Assembly (NCBI RefSeq): GCF_001439735.1 | Contig: NZ_JYLN01000003.1 | Coordinates: 558,001 to 622,000 of the forward strand | DNA from: Pseudomonas paralactis | Lineage (GTDB): Bacteria; Pseudomonadota; Gammaproteobacteria; Pseudomonadales; Pseudomonadaceae | Direction of reading: 5' to 3' | Length of the DNA: 64,000 bases | In this document: positions 1-7,832 of the stretch, piece after piece | How the letters are laid out: the number at the start of each line of letters is the position of its first letter | How positions within the stretch are numbered: the stretch's first letter is position 1 | Position numbers and translations under genes: made by a program | The notes under the pieces: generated by a model | The model's input: only the letters and a program-made list of their open reading frames with translations | What the model was told of the DNA's origin: nothing | The model's database searches: none

Positions 1-1
1 T

Positions 2-778
2 AAGTTGAGCGACCCTTTACAGCAGCAAGTGTTGTCGGCCGAGGACTGTCGGCGGTTGGAGCCCTCATTGAGCCCGGGCACGTTCATCGGTGGCGTTTAC
101 AACCCTACCGAAGAAGCCGCTGATTGCCACGGGTTTTGCCAGCGCCTGACCGATCATCTGCAAGCCTCCGGGCGATGCCGGTTCTTGCTGGGACGCAAGG
201 TATTGAAGATTCACGAGGCCTTTGGTTCGGTGGTGGCTCTGGAGTTCCAGGATGAAGTGCTGCCGGTGGATAACCTGGTACTGGCCGCCGGATATAACAG
301 CCACAGCCTGTGCTTGCCGGCCCTGAATTTGCCGTTGTACCCGCTCAAAGGCTATAGCCTTACCGTGCCGATTGACGACCAGCATACGGCGTTGAACATC
401 AATGTTACCGACTATGACCGCCGTACCGTCTATGCCCGTATCGGTGAGCAATTGCGCATCGCGGCAATGGTCGACATCGTCGGGTTCAACAGTGCTCCGG
501 AGCCCAAGCGCCTGGCAGTCATAAAACGCCTGGCCCGCCAGACTTTTCCTATGGCCGGGAACTATGACGCCGCTGTTGAATGGGCGGGTATGCGCCCGGC
601 TACACCCTCGGGTCTACCGCTGATTGGCGCCACGGCCTATCGCAATCTTTGGCTCAACCTTGGCCATGGTGCCCTGGGGTTCACCCTCGCGTGTGGCAGT
701 GGACATGTATTGGCCGAGATGATTGACGCACAATCAACGTCTATCGACACACGGGCGTTTCTTCCCAAAGTGGCATGA
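2..778 (+). CDS. D-amino-acid dehydrogenase-like FAD oxidase (DadA family), 5' end cut by window
   Basis: C-terminal about 258 residues of a DadA-type FAD-dependent oxidase, which converts a D-amino acid to the imino/keto acid and feeds electrons to the respiratory chain. The frame is open to the window edge (the first whole codon is AAG at 2-4), so the FAD-binding N terminus lies outside. The sequence aligns end to end with the C-terminal part of the next gene, for example the shared blocks GMRPATP and LNLGHGALGFTLACGSG. Together they look like a tandem duplication. The substrate cannot be read from sequence. RidA and a GltI-like binding protein follow, which suggests an uptake and oxidation unit for an amino acid. 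The family call is firm; the specificity is not. Confidence 0.85.
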   Translation, partial: KLSDPLQQQVLSAEDCRRLEPSLSPGTFIGGVYNPTEEAADCHGFCQRLTDHLQASGRCRFLLGRKVLKIHEAFGSVVALEFQDEVLPVDNLVLAAGYNSHSLCLPALNLPLYPLKGYSLTVPIDDQHTALNINVTDYDRRTVYARIGEQLRIAAMVDIVGFNSAPEPKRLAVIKRLARQTFPMAGNYDAAVEWAGMRPATPSGLPLIGATAYRNLWLNLGHGALGFTLACGSGHVLAEMIDAQSTSIDTRAFLPKVA

Positions 779-898
779 CCTGCCTGCCTGAACGCTAGCC
801 TATAACCTTTAGTTATGCGCGGCTCCTCTTTATTCATTTTCGGCTGCCTGCCCGATGCCCCTACGCTGAGACCTCTTAATCAACGGCTGGGGGCTGGG

Positions 899-2140
899 AT
901 GGCCAGGCAGGTTTGCATCATTGGCGGCGGTGTCATCGGATTGGCGAGTGCTTACGCACTGGTTCGAGCCGGCCATGAAGTGACGGTAATCGATGCGCGC
1001 GACCGTCTGGGCAGCGAGACCAGCTTCGCCAATGGCGGGCAGTTGTCCTATCGGTATGTCGCTCCGCTGGCTGATGCCGGCGTGCCGCTGCAGGCGATAG
1101 GCTGGCTGTTGCGCGGTGACTCGCCCTTGAAGCTGCGTCCCCGGCTCGACCCACAGCAGTGGCGCTGGATGGCGGCCTTTATCGGCGCGTGCCGGGGTTC
1201 GGTCAACAGGCGTAACGGTGCCCATCTTCTGCGCCTGGCAACCCTGAGCCAGAGCACGTTGCAGCAGTGGCGCGAGGCTGATCGACTGGACGGCTTCGAC
1301 TGGCGGCGCAACGGCAAGCTGGTCATGTTCCGCAGCGCCAGCACCTTCGAACAGGCCCGTCGCAAGGTGACAAGTTTCCTGCAGCAACAGGTGCTGTCGC
1401 CCGTTGAATGCGCCCGCCTGGAGCCCGCATTGGCGAACGGTGGCTTTGCCGGTGGCATCTATACGCCGAACGAAGAGGTGGGCGATTGCCACGCCTTTTG
1501 CCAGCAATTAGCGGCCCGCCTTCAGGCGTCGGGGCGTTGCAGGTTTTTGCTGGGGCGCAAGGTCACCGGGTTGCGCCACGCTGGCGGTGCGGTACAAGCC
1601 GTTGAGTTGGGTGACGAGGTGATGCCGGTCGAGCAGTTGGTACTCGCTGCGGGTTATCGCAGTGCTGAGTTGGCACTGCCGGGGTTGTCGGTGCCTGTGT
1701 ATCCACTCAAGGGCTACAGCTTGAGCGTACCGATTGGCGCGCATCACAAGGCGCCGAGCGTAAGCATCACCGACTACGACCGCAAGATCGTCTACGCGCG
1801 CCTGGGTGAGCAACTTCGAGTTGCGGCGATGGTGGATATCGTGGGGTTCGATACTGGCCTTGAGCCTTCGCGACTGGCACTGATTAAACGCCACGCCGTA
1901 GAGACGTTTCCTCTGGCTGGCGACTACCAGAACGCGTTCGAATGGGCTGGCATGCGCCCGGCCACGCCAACGGGCGTGCCGCTGATTGGTGCCAGTGGCT
2001 ATCGCAACCTGTGGCTGAACCTGGGGCACGGTGCCCTTGGCTTTACCTTGGCCTGCGGCAGCGGCCAACTGCTGGCCGAGCTGATCGACCAGCGCACCCC
2101 TTCCATTGATATGCAGGGCCTGACGCCCCGCTCCGCTTGA
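899..2140 (+). CDS. D-amino-acid dehydrogenase-like FAD oxidase (DadA family), complete paralogue
   Basis: A 413-residue FAD-dependent oxidase of the DadA/DAO superfamily. I take the ATG at 899, which puts the dinucleotide-binding GGGVIG at residues 9-14. The in-frame start at 815 would add 28 residues ahead of the Rossmann strand that are atypical for the family. An acidic residue closes the second strand (VTVID), and the C-terminal GMRPATP and GHGALGF blocks typical of DadA are present. It is clearly paralogous to the truncated gene upstream, from which it is separated by 120 bp. RidA starts 10 bp downstream, so the two are probably co-transcribed. Expected reaction: D-amino acid to imino acid, with RidA hydrolysing the reactive imine. 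Confidence 0.88.
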   Translation: MARQVCIIGGGVIGLASAYALVRAGHEVTVIDARDRLGSETSFANGGQLSYRYVAPLADAGVPLQAIGWLLRGDSPLKLRPRLDPQQWRWMAAFIGACRGSVNRRNGAHLLRLATLSQSTLQQWREADRLDGFDWRRNGKLVMFRSASTFEQARRKVTSFLQQQVLSPVECARLEPALANGGFAGGIYTPNEEVGDCHAFCQQLAARLQASGRCRFLLGRKVTGLRHAGGAVQAVELGDEVMPVEQLVLAAGYRSAELALPGLSVPVYPLKGYSLSVPIGAHHKAPSVSITDYDRKIVYARLGEQLRVAAMVDIVGFDTGLEPSRLALIKRHAVETFPLAGDYQNAFEWAGMRPATPTGVPLIGASGYRNLWLNLGHGALGFTLACGSGQLLAELIDQRTPSIDMQGLTPRSA

Positions 2141-2150
2141 GGATGCAGCC

Positions 2151-2501
2151 ATGACCATTACCCGAATCAACAGCAATGAGCGACTCAGTGGCGCCGTAAC
2201 CTTCAAGGAACTGGTGTTTCTGTCGGGCCAGGTGCCGGGCGAGGGCCTGGATGTGGCCACCCAAACCCGGGAAGTACTGGCCAGGATTGACGCACTGTTG
2301 GCTGAGGCGGGCAGTGATAAGGATCACTTACTCAACGCCACGATTTACCTGAAGGACATCGGTGCCGGTTTTGCACCGATGAATGATGTCTGGTCCGAGT
2401 GGCTCTCGCCAGGCATGGCGCCCACGCGCACTACCTTGCAAGCAGAGCTGGCGCGACCGAGTGTGCTGGTGGAAATCAGCGTGATTGCAGTACGTAAATA
2501 A
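2151..2501 (+). CDS. RidA family (YjgF/YER057c/UK114) enamine/imine deaminase, YoaB-like
   Basis: 116 residues, the usual length of Rid proteins, which form trimers and hydrolyse reactive enamines/imines released by PLP enzymes or flavin amine oxidases. The N terminus resembles the YoaB subgroup more than classic RidA. An Arg in LARPSVLVEI sits where the RidA substrate-carboxylate Arg lies, but the second acidic residue of classic RidA (IEIEA) is replaced by Ser (VEISV), so activity may differ from canonical RidA. It starts 10 bp after the DadA-like gene and ends shortly before the binding-protein gene. This supports a role in detoxifying the imine made by the oxidase. Confidence 0.85.
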   Translation: MTITRINSNERLSGAVTFKELVFLSGQVPGEGLDVATQTREVLARIDALLAEAGSDKDHLLNATIYLKDIGAGFAPMNDVWSEWLSPGMAPTRTTLQAELARPSVLVEISVIAVRK

Positions 2502-2526
2502 CCTCAAAGACCAACGGAGAATAACA

Positions 2527-3429
2527 ATGAAAAAGATCCTGTTGACGGGCTGCACCCTGGGCCTTTTGTGGGGCGCGCAGGCGCATGCAACCGAAGCGCC
2601 GCTGGAGGGCACCTTGAGCAAGATCGCCAGCGCCAAGTCCATCACCCTGGGTTACCGCGATGCGTCGGTGCCGTTTTCCTACGTGGGGGATAGCAGTGGT
2701 AAACCGATGGGCTACTCGGTGGACCTGGCAAACAAAATTGTCGAGCGTATCCAGCAGAAAACCTCAGTGGGCGACCTCAAGGTGAAGTACAACCTGGTGA
2801 CGTCCCAAACCCGGATCCCACTGGTGCAGAACGGCACTGTCGATCTGGAGTGCGGCTCCACCGGCGTGACGGCTGAGCGGCAGAAGCAAGTGGCGTTCTC
2901 CTACGGGTTTATCTACGTAAAAGGCCAGTTGCTGACGGCCAAGGACAGCGGGATCAAAGGCTTTACCGACCTTGCGGGCAAGAATGTGGTGACCACTGCC
3001 GGCACCACCAATGAGCGCTTCCTCAAAAGTTATAACGCTGAACACAAAGCCAATATGTTCGTGATCAGTGCCAAGGACCATGGCGAAGCGTTCAAGATGC
3101 TTGAGACTGGCCGGGCCGTAGCGTTCTATATGGACGACGCGTTGCTCTACGGCGAGCGGGCCAAGGCCAGGGACCCGCATCATTGGGTGGTGGTGGGCGA
3201 GGAGCAATCGCGAGAGATCTACAGTTGCATGGTGCGCAAGGATGATCCGCAGTTTCTTGCAGTGGTCAACGAGACTTTGGGCGATCTGTACCGCTCAGGT
3301 GAGATCAACGGGATTTACCAGCGCTGGTTTGAACAGCCGATCCCGCCGAAGGGCTTGAACCTGGAATTCCCGATGACCCGCGAGTTGAAAGCGATCATCG
3401 CCCAGCCGGTGAGTGACCCGGTGGAGTAA
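2527..3429 (+). CDS. Amino-acid ABC transporter periplasmic binding protein (GltI-like)
   Basis: 300 residues with a Sec signal peptide ending at about ...GAQAHA-TEA, then an SBP_bac_3 fold. Blocks such as LECGSTG and the run around the C-terminal YQRWF match glutamate/aspartate-type binding proteins (GltI). The ATG at 2527 is chosen because AACGGAGAATAAC lies just upstream and the signal peptide starts there; the upstream in-frame start at 2485 overlaps ridA. No permease or ATPase genes follow, so it must share a transporter encoded elsewhere. The context suggests capture of the amino acid oxidised by the DadA-like enzymes. Confidence 0.88.
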   Translation: MKKILLTGCTLGLLWGAQAHATEAPLEGTLSKIASAKSITLGYRDASVPFSYVGDSSGKPMGYSVDLANKIVERIQQKTSVGDLKVKYNLVTSQTRIPLVQNGTVDLECGSTGVTAERQKQVAFSYGFIYVKGQLLTAKDSGIKGFTDLAGKNVVTTAGTTNERFLKSYNAEHKANMFVISAKDHGEAFKMLETGRAVAFYMDDALLYGERAKARDPHHWVVVGEEQSREIYSCMVRKDDPQFLAVVNETLGDLYRSGEINGIYQRWFEQPIPPKGLNLEFPMTRELKAIIAQPVSDPVE

Positions 3430-3451
3430 GTTTGGAGCAACCCGATAAAAC

Positions 3452-3945
3452 TGTGGGAGCTGGCTTGCCTGCGATAGCGGTCTGTCAGTTGTAGATTAAC
3501 TGCCTGAACCACCGCTATCGCAGCATGGGTATCTACACAACTTCGGCGCGACGCTAAATCTGTGGCGAGGGAGCTTGCTCCCGTGACGGCCTGGCAGCCG
3601 ACACAGATATAACTGATGCCCCGCGATCCAATGTGGGAGCTGGCTTGCCTGCGAAGACGGCCTGACAGTCAACACAGTTGGACCGTGTACATATCCATTC
3701 CTGCGGTAACGGCCACTTAGGGTTCCGCTCTGACAGCGGGTCACTTTGGAAAAGAGCCGGAATGCCGGCCCAGCCCAAAGTAACCAAAGGGCTCTTGCCC
3801 CCCCAAATCCCTGGCGAATTCCGGCCAGCGTGGTTTGACGGGGCGCCTAAGATCAAGATCAAAAGCAGATCAAGAGCGGCTCGCTTCGCATCGTGGTTTG
3901 TGTAGATACCTATGGCTATCGCAGGCAAGCCAGCTCCCACATTTG
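3452..3945. repeat. REP (REPIN-like) pair split by an insertion
   Basis: The left REP arm begins TGTGGGAGCTGGCTTGCC at 3452. Its partner arm starts at 3511 (ACCGCTATCGCAG) but stops at 3523 and resumes as GCTATCGCAGGCAAGCC at 3915. The two halves are separated by the 391-bp element described separately. Together they make one ordinary inverted REP pair. This is most of the 523-bp gene-free stretch 3430-3952, in which no credible coding region is seen. Confidence 0.8.
3524..3914. mobile_element. 391-bp non-coding element with 17-bp terminal inverted repeats (MITE-like)
   Basis: The left end is CATGGGTATCTACACAA (3524-3540). The right end is its inverse with one mismatch (3898-3914). The element is immediately flanked on both sides by the perfect 10-bp direct repeat GCTATCGCAG (3514-3523 and 3915-3924), as a target-site duplication would be. 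It has no transposase or other convincing coding sequence. The interior is a mosaic: a TGTGGCGAGGGAGCTTGCTCCCG REP type near 3561, another REP arm at about 3631-3660, and from about 3688 a stretch (TGCGGTAACGGCCACTTAGG, then TAACCAAAGGGCTCTTGCCC) that resembles a long intergenic repeat common in fluorescent pseudomonads. Whether it transposed as one unit is inference. Confidence 0.55.
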
Positions 3946-3952
3946 ATTAGGT

Positions 3953-4672
3953 TTAGAAGTCGCCCCAGAGTTGTTGGGCGACGGATAGTGCGACGACGGG
4001 GGCGGTCTCGGTACGCAACACTCGCGGGCCGAGGCGAGCGGCGTGGTAGCCGGCGTCTTGGGCGGTCTCGACTTCATTATCGGTGAGCCCCCCTTCGGGG
4101 CCGATCAAGAACGCTAGGCTGGATGGCTTGGCGTGGCTGATCATCGGCTCTGCCACCGGGTGCAGCACCAGCTTCAAGTCCGCCTCGGTTTGCTTGAACC
4201 AGTCTGCCAGCAAGAGCGGTGGGTGAATCACCGGCACCGTCGAACGTCCACATTGCTCACACGCACTGATAGCTACCTGGCGCCAGTGCAGCAGGCGTTT
4301 GTCGGCGCGTTCGTCCTTGAGGCGTACTTCGCAGCGCTCGCTGAAGATCGGCGTGATTGCATTGACGCCCAGTTCAGTGGCTTTCTGGATCGCCCAATCC
4401 ATGCGTTCACCCCGGGACAGGCCTTGGCCCAGGTGGATATGCAGCGGCGATTCGGCCTGGCCGGCAAAGCTTTGCGTCAGTTGCACGGTGACGCGCTTTT
4501 TACCGACGTCCAGCAGCGTGCCAATAAACTCCTGGCCAGAGCCGTCGAACAATTGCACGGCATCGCCTTCACCCATGCGCAACACACGGCTGATGTAATG
4601 CGCCTGGGCTTCGGGCAGTTCGTGGTCACCGAGACTCAGCGGGGTGTCGGTGAAAAAGCGGGACAGTCTCAT
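3953..4672 (-). CDS. rsmE: 16S rRNA (uracil-1498-N3)-methyltransferase RsmE
   Basis: 239 residues, the family's normal size. A SPOUT-fold SAM-dependent methyltransferase that methylates U1498 in the 30S subunit. The N terminus MRLSRFF begins the PUA-like RNA-binding part. The C-terminal knot carries GPEGGLTDNE and LGPRVLRTETA, the SAM-binding signature. The ATG at 4672 is preferred to the upstream in-frame start at 4780, which lies in a REP. It lies downstream of bioA on the same strand, as in P. aeruginosa. Confidence 0.95.
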   Translation of the reverse strand: MRLSRFFTDTPLSLGDHELPEAQAHYISRVLRMGEGDAVQLFDGSGQEFIGTLLDVGKKRVTVQLTQSFAGQAESPLHIHLGQGLSRGERMDWAIQKATELGVNAITPIFSERCEVRLKDERADKRLLHWRQVAISACEQCGRSTVPVIHPPLLLADWFKQTEADLKLVLHPVAEPMISHAKPSSLAFLIGPEGGLTDNEVETAQDAGYHAARLGPRVLRTETAPVVALSVAQQLWGDF

Positions 4673-4694
4673 TTCTGTTCTCTGAAGAAGTTGA

Positions 4695-4793
4695 TGTAGG
4701 AGCGAGGGGGACGCCTGGTTCTTGCTCGCGAAAAACGTACATTCGACGCAGTGGCGCGCCTGGAATGCCTTCGCGAGCAAGCTCGCTCCTACA
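4695..4793. repeat. REP pair (TAGGAGCGAG type) with a 14-bp insert in one arm
   Basis: The right arm TTCGCGAGCAAGCTCGCTCC (ending at 4793) is intact. The left arm reads TGTAGGAGCGAG, then the extra GGGGACGCCTGGTT, then CTTGCTCGCGAAAAACG. Compare the uninterrupted form at 7679-7778. It lies between bioA and rsmE. Confidence 0.75.
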
Positions 4794-4806
4794 AGGATTT
4801 AGGCAA

Positions 4807-6213
4807 TCAACCCGGATCACGGAAGCCTGGATGGAAATCTTTCGGCACCGCCACACTGACCTTGCTGTTGGTGGCGATATCGATCCCCTCGCTGGCGACT
4901 TCGGCCAGAAAGTCGATCTGCTCGGGGGTAATCACATAAGGCGGCAGGAAATACACCACGCTGCCCAATGGCCGCAGCAGCGCACCGCGCTCCAGTGCGT
5001 GCTCGAAGACCTTCAGGCCACGGCGTTCCTGCCACGGGTAGGCGGCCTTGGTGGCTTTGTCCTGCACCATCTCGATGGCCAGCACCATGCCGGTCTGGCG
5101 CACTTCCGACACGTGAGGATGGTCCACCAGGTGCGCGGTGGCGGTCGCCATGCGTTGGGCCAGGGCCTTGTTGTTTTCGATGACGTTGTCTTCTTCGAAA
5201 ATATCCAGGGTTGCCAACGCCGCCGCGCACGCCAACGGATTGCCAGTGTAACTGTGGGAGTGCAGGAAGGCGCGCAGGGTAGGGTAGTCATCGTAGAACG
5301 CGTCGTAGACATCGTCGGTGGTGACTACGGCGGCCAGCGGCAAGTAGCCGCCGGTGAGGGCCTTGGACAGGCACAGGAAGTCCGGGCGAATGCCGGCTTG
5401 TTCACAGGCGAACATGCTGCCGGTGCGGCCGAAGCCCACGGCGATTTCGTCGTGGATCAGGTGCACGCCGTAGCGGTCGCAGGCTTCGCGCAGCAGCTTG
5501 AGGTACACCGGGTGGTACATCCTCATGCCACCGGCGCCCTGGATCAGTGGCTCGACAATCACGGCGGCAACGCTGTCGTGGTGGTCGGCCAGGGTCTGTT
5601 CCATGGCCAGGAACATGTTGCGTGAATGTTCTTCCCAGCTCATGCCTTCGGGGCGCAGGTAGCAATCGGGGCTTGGCACCTTGATGGTGTCGAGCAGCAG
5701 CGCCTTGTAGGTCTCGGTAAACAGCGGCACATCGCCCACCGACATCGCGGCGATGGTTTCGCCGTGGTAGCTGTTGGTCAGGGTGACGAAGCGCTTCTTG
5801 TTCGGCAGGCCGCGGTTGAGCCAGTAGTGAAAGCTCATCTTCAACGCGACTTCGATACAGGATGAGCCGTTATCGGCGTAGAAACAGCGCGTCAGACCTT
5901 CAGGCGTCATCTGCACCAGGCGTTCGGACAACTCGATCACCGGTTGATGGCTGAAACCAGCGAGGATTACGTGTTCAAGCTGATCGACCTGGTCCTTGAT
6001 GCGCTGGTTGATGCGCGGGTTGGCGTGGCCGAACACGTTGACCCACCAGGAACTGACGGCGTCGAGGTAGCGCTTGCCTTCGAAGTCTTCCAGCCATACG
6101 CCTTCACCGCGCTTGATCGGGATCAGCGGCAGTTGCTGGTGGTCTTTCATCTGGGTGCAGGGATGCCACAGCACCGCGAGATCGCGTTGCATCCACTGGT
6201 TATTCAAGCCCAT
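4807..6213 (-). CDS. bioA: Adenosylmethionine-8-amino-7-oxononanoate aminotransferase (DAPA synthase)
   Basis: 468 residues, class III PLP aminotransferase of biotin synthesis. It makes 7,8-diaminopelargonate from KAPA using S-adenosylmethionine as amino donor. Visible marks are the N-terminal HPCTQMKDH and SSWWVNVFGHANP, the HDEIAVGFGRTG region, and the PLP lysine in SKALTGGYLPL. The ATG at 6213 (MGLNNQW) has GAGGAGATC just upstream; a longer frame to 6339 adds nothing family-like. It sits alone from the other bio genes, which is usual in Pseudomonas, and is divergent from the cytochrome b561 gene across 272 bp. Confidence 0.95.
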   Translation of the reverse strand: MGLNNQWMQRDLAVLWHPCTQMKDHQQLPLIPIKRGEGVWLEDFEGKRYLDAVSSWWVNVFGHANPRINQRIKDQVDQLEHVILAGFSHQPVIELSERLVQMTPEGLTRCFYADNGSSCIEVALKMSFHYWLNRGLPNKKRFVTLTNSYHGETIAAMSVGDVPLFTETYKALLLDTIKVPSPDCYLRPEGMSWEEHSRNMFLAMEQTLADHHDSVAAVIVEPLIQGAGGMRMYHPVYLKLLREACDRYGVHLIHDEIAVGFGRTGSMFACEQAGIRPDFLCLSKALTGGYLPLAAVVTTDDVYDAFYDDYPTLRAFLHSHSYTGNPLACAAALATLDIFEEDNVIENNKALAQRMATATAHLVDHPHVSEVRQTGMVLAIEMVQDKATKAAYPWQERRGLKVFEHALERGALLRPLGSVVYFLPPYVITPEQIDFLAEVASEGIDIATNSKVSVAVPKDFHPGFRDPG

Positions 6214-6485
6214 CGGTGATCTCCTCGAAGCGGTCCTGCGATCGGCGCAGGCGAAACAATCGCGCAAGCCTATGCAATGGTGACTTGGGTCACAAGCCAT
6301 TGTGGGCAAATTCGCGGTAAATGCAGGACGGTCTGTCACGTTTCTTGGGAATAGTCTTAATCCCTTGTTAATTTATGATGCATAGCCTCTTTATCGTATT
6401 TCTCGATATTTCAAAGCAAAATTTTCCGCTTTAATTCGATAGGTAAAGCGCTAGTCTTGGGCACAGTTCTTACGGGATTAAGTAC

Positions 6486-7037
6486 ATGCAGCTACGCAAT
6501 TCGCCGGCCCGCTATGGTTGGGTCAGCATGGTTTTGCACTGGGGCGTAGCTCTGGTGGTGTTCGGTTTATTCGCCTTGGGCTTGTGGATGGTCGGCCTCG
6601 ACTATTACAGCGCCTGGCGTAAAGATGCACCCGACCTGCACAAGAGCATTGGCATTACGCTGTTCGCCATCATGCTGGTACGTATTGTCTGGCGCCTGGT
6701 CAGCCCGCCGCCGCCACCGCTGGCCAGCTATAGCCGTATGACGCGGATCGGTGCTGCATTTGGACATGCTTTCCTGTATCTCGGGCTGTTTGCCGTGATG
6801 ATTGCCGGTTACCTGATTTCCACCGCAGACGGTGTCGGTATCCCGGTCTTTGGTCTGTTTGAAATTCCTGCCGTGGTTTCCGGTCTACCGGACCAGGCAG
6901 ACACCGCCGGTTGGGTGCATTTGTACCTGGCCTGGGTGTTGGTGGTCTTCGCCGGTTTGCATGGCGTGGCTGCGTTGAAACACCACTTTATCGATCGTGA
7001 TGCGACCCTGACACGAATGCTGGGGCGCAAAGCCTGA
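6486..7037 (+). CDS. Cytochrome b561 family di-haem membrane protein
   Basis: 183 residues with four hydrophobic segments. Candidate haem-ligand histidines are in VLHWG (helix 1), DLHKS, FGHAF, and the C-terminal [11 protein letters not shown]. Bacterial b561 proteins move electrons in the inner membrane, and some act as superoxide:ubiquinone oxidoreductases. The next gene (YceI family, a ubiquinone-like lipid-binding periplasmic protein) starts 33 bp later. This pairing is common in bacteria and suggests a joint role with quinones. Confidence 0.9.
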   Translation: MQLRNSPARYGWVSMVLHWGVALVVFGLFALGLWMVGLDYYSAWRKDAPDLHKSIGITLFAIMLVRIVWRLVSPPPPPLASYSRMTRIGAAFGHAFLYLGLFAVMIAGYLISTADGVGIPVFGLFEIPAVVSGLPDQADTAGWVHLYLAWVLVVFAGLHGVAALKHHFIDRDATLTRMLGRKA

Positions 7038-7069
7038 TGTTCAACCTCGACTCACAAGGAATAGAAAGC

Positions 7070-7669
7070 ATGTTGAAAAAAACACTCGCTGCGCTGGCAA
7101 TCGGTTCTGCACTGCTGTCCGCAGGTTCGGCGATGGCCGCTGACTACGTGATCGACAAGGAGGGCCAGCACGCCTTCGTCGATTTCAAAATCAGCCACCT
7201 GGGCTACAGCTACATTACCGGTACCTTCAAGGACCTGGACGGCAAGTTCAGCTTTGATGCGGCCAAGCCGGAAGACGCCAAGATCGAAGTTAACGTGCGT
7301 ACTGCCAGCGTGTTCTCCAACCACGCCGAGCGTGACAAGCACGTCAACAGCAAGGATTTCCTGGAGTCGGGCAAATTCCCGGATGCCAAGTTTGTCTCCA
7401 CCAGCGTCAAGCCAACTGGCAAAAATGCTGATGGCAAGCTGACCGCTGACGTGACCGGCGACCTGACCTTCCACGGTGTGACCAAGCCGATCCTGGTTAA
7501 AGCCACGTTCCTGGGCGAAGGCAAGGATCCATGGGGCGGCTACCGTGCCGGTTTTGAAGGCACCACCAACATCAGCCGCAAGGAGTTCAACAAAGACGGT
7601 ATGGACGTAGGTCCACAGTCTGACAATGTTCAGCTCTACATCACCTTTGAAGGTGTGAAAGCGAAGTAA
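7070..7669 (+). CDS. YceI family periplasmic protein (PasP-like)
   Basis: 199 residues: a signal peptide ([19 protein letters not shown], cleavage near AMA-ADY), then the YceI lipocalin-like barrel that binds polyisoprenoid/quinone lipids. Family blocks [39 protein letters not shown] and LTFHGVTKP are seen. The start at 7070 has AAGGAATAGAAAGC upstream; an in-frame ATG at 7037 overlaps the b561 stop and would place the signal peptide internally. The P. aeruginosa orthologue is, to my knowledge, the secreted protein named PasP. A strong terminator follows. Confidence 0.9.
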   Translation: MLKKTLAALAIGSALLSAGSAMAADYVIDKEGQHAFVDFKISHLGYSYITGTFKDLDGKFSFDAAKPEDAKIEVNVRTASVFSNHAERDKHVNSKDFLESGKFPDAKFVSTSVKPTGKNADGKLTADVTGDLTFHGVTKPILVKATFLGEGKDPWGGYRAGFEGTTNISRKEFNKDGMDVGPQSDNVQLYITFEGVKAK

Positions 7670-7678
7670 TGCTTCGTA

Positions 7679-7778
7679 TGTAGGAGCGAGCTTGCTCGCG
7701 AAAAACGTAGAGACACCGCGTTTTTTCAGGCTGCCAGCGTTATCGTTGACGACCTTCGCGAGCAAGCTCGCTCCTACA
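7679..7778. repeat. REP pair, TAGGAGCGAGCTTGCTCGCG type
   Basis: Inverted arms TGTAGGAGCGAGCTTGCTCG (from 7679) and CGAGCAAGCTCGCTCCTACA (to 7778), separated by about 55 bp. Same REP type as at 4695-4793. Confidence 0.85.
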
Positions 7779-7787
7779 GCTTTAAAC

Positions 7788-7823
7788 AAAAAAGCCCCGC
7801 ATCTTTCGATGCGGGGCTTTTTT
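7788..7823. terminator. Bidirectional rho-independent terminator
   Basis: Stem AAAAGCCCCGCAT / ATGCGGGGCTTTT around a short TTTCG loop, with A- and T-tracts on both sides. It lies between two convergent genes (yceI-like and rhlE) and can end both transcripts. Confidence 0.9.
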
Positions 7824-7832
7824 GGTTTAAAA

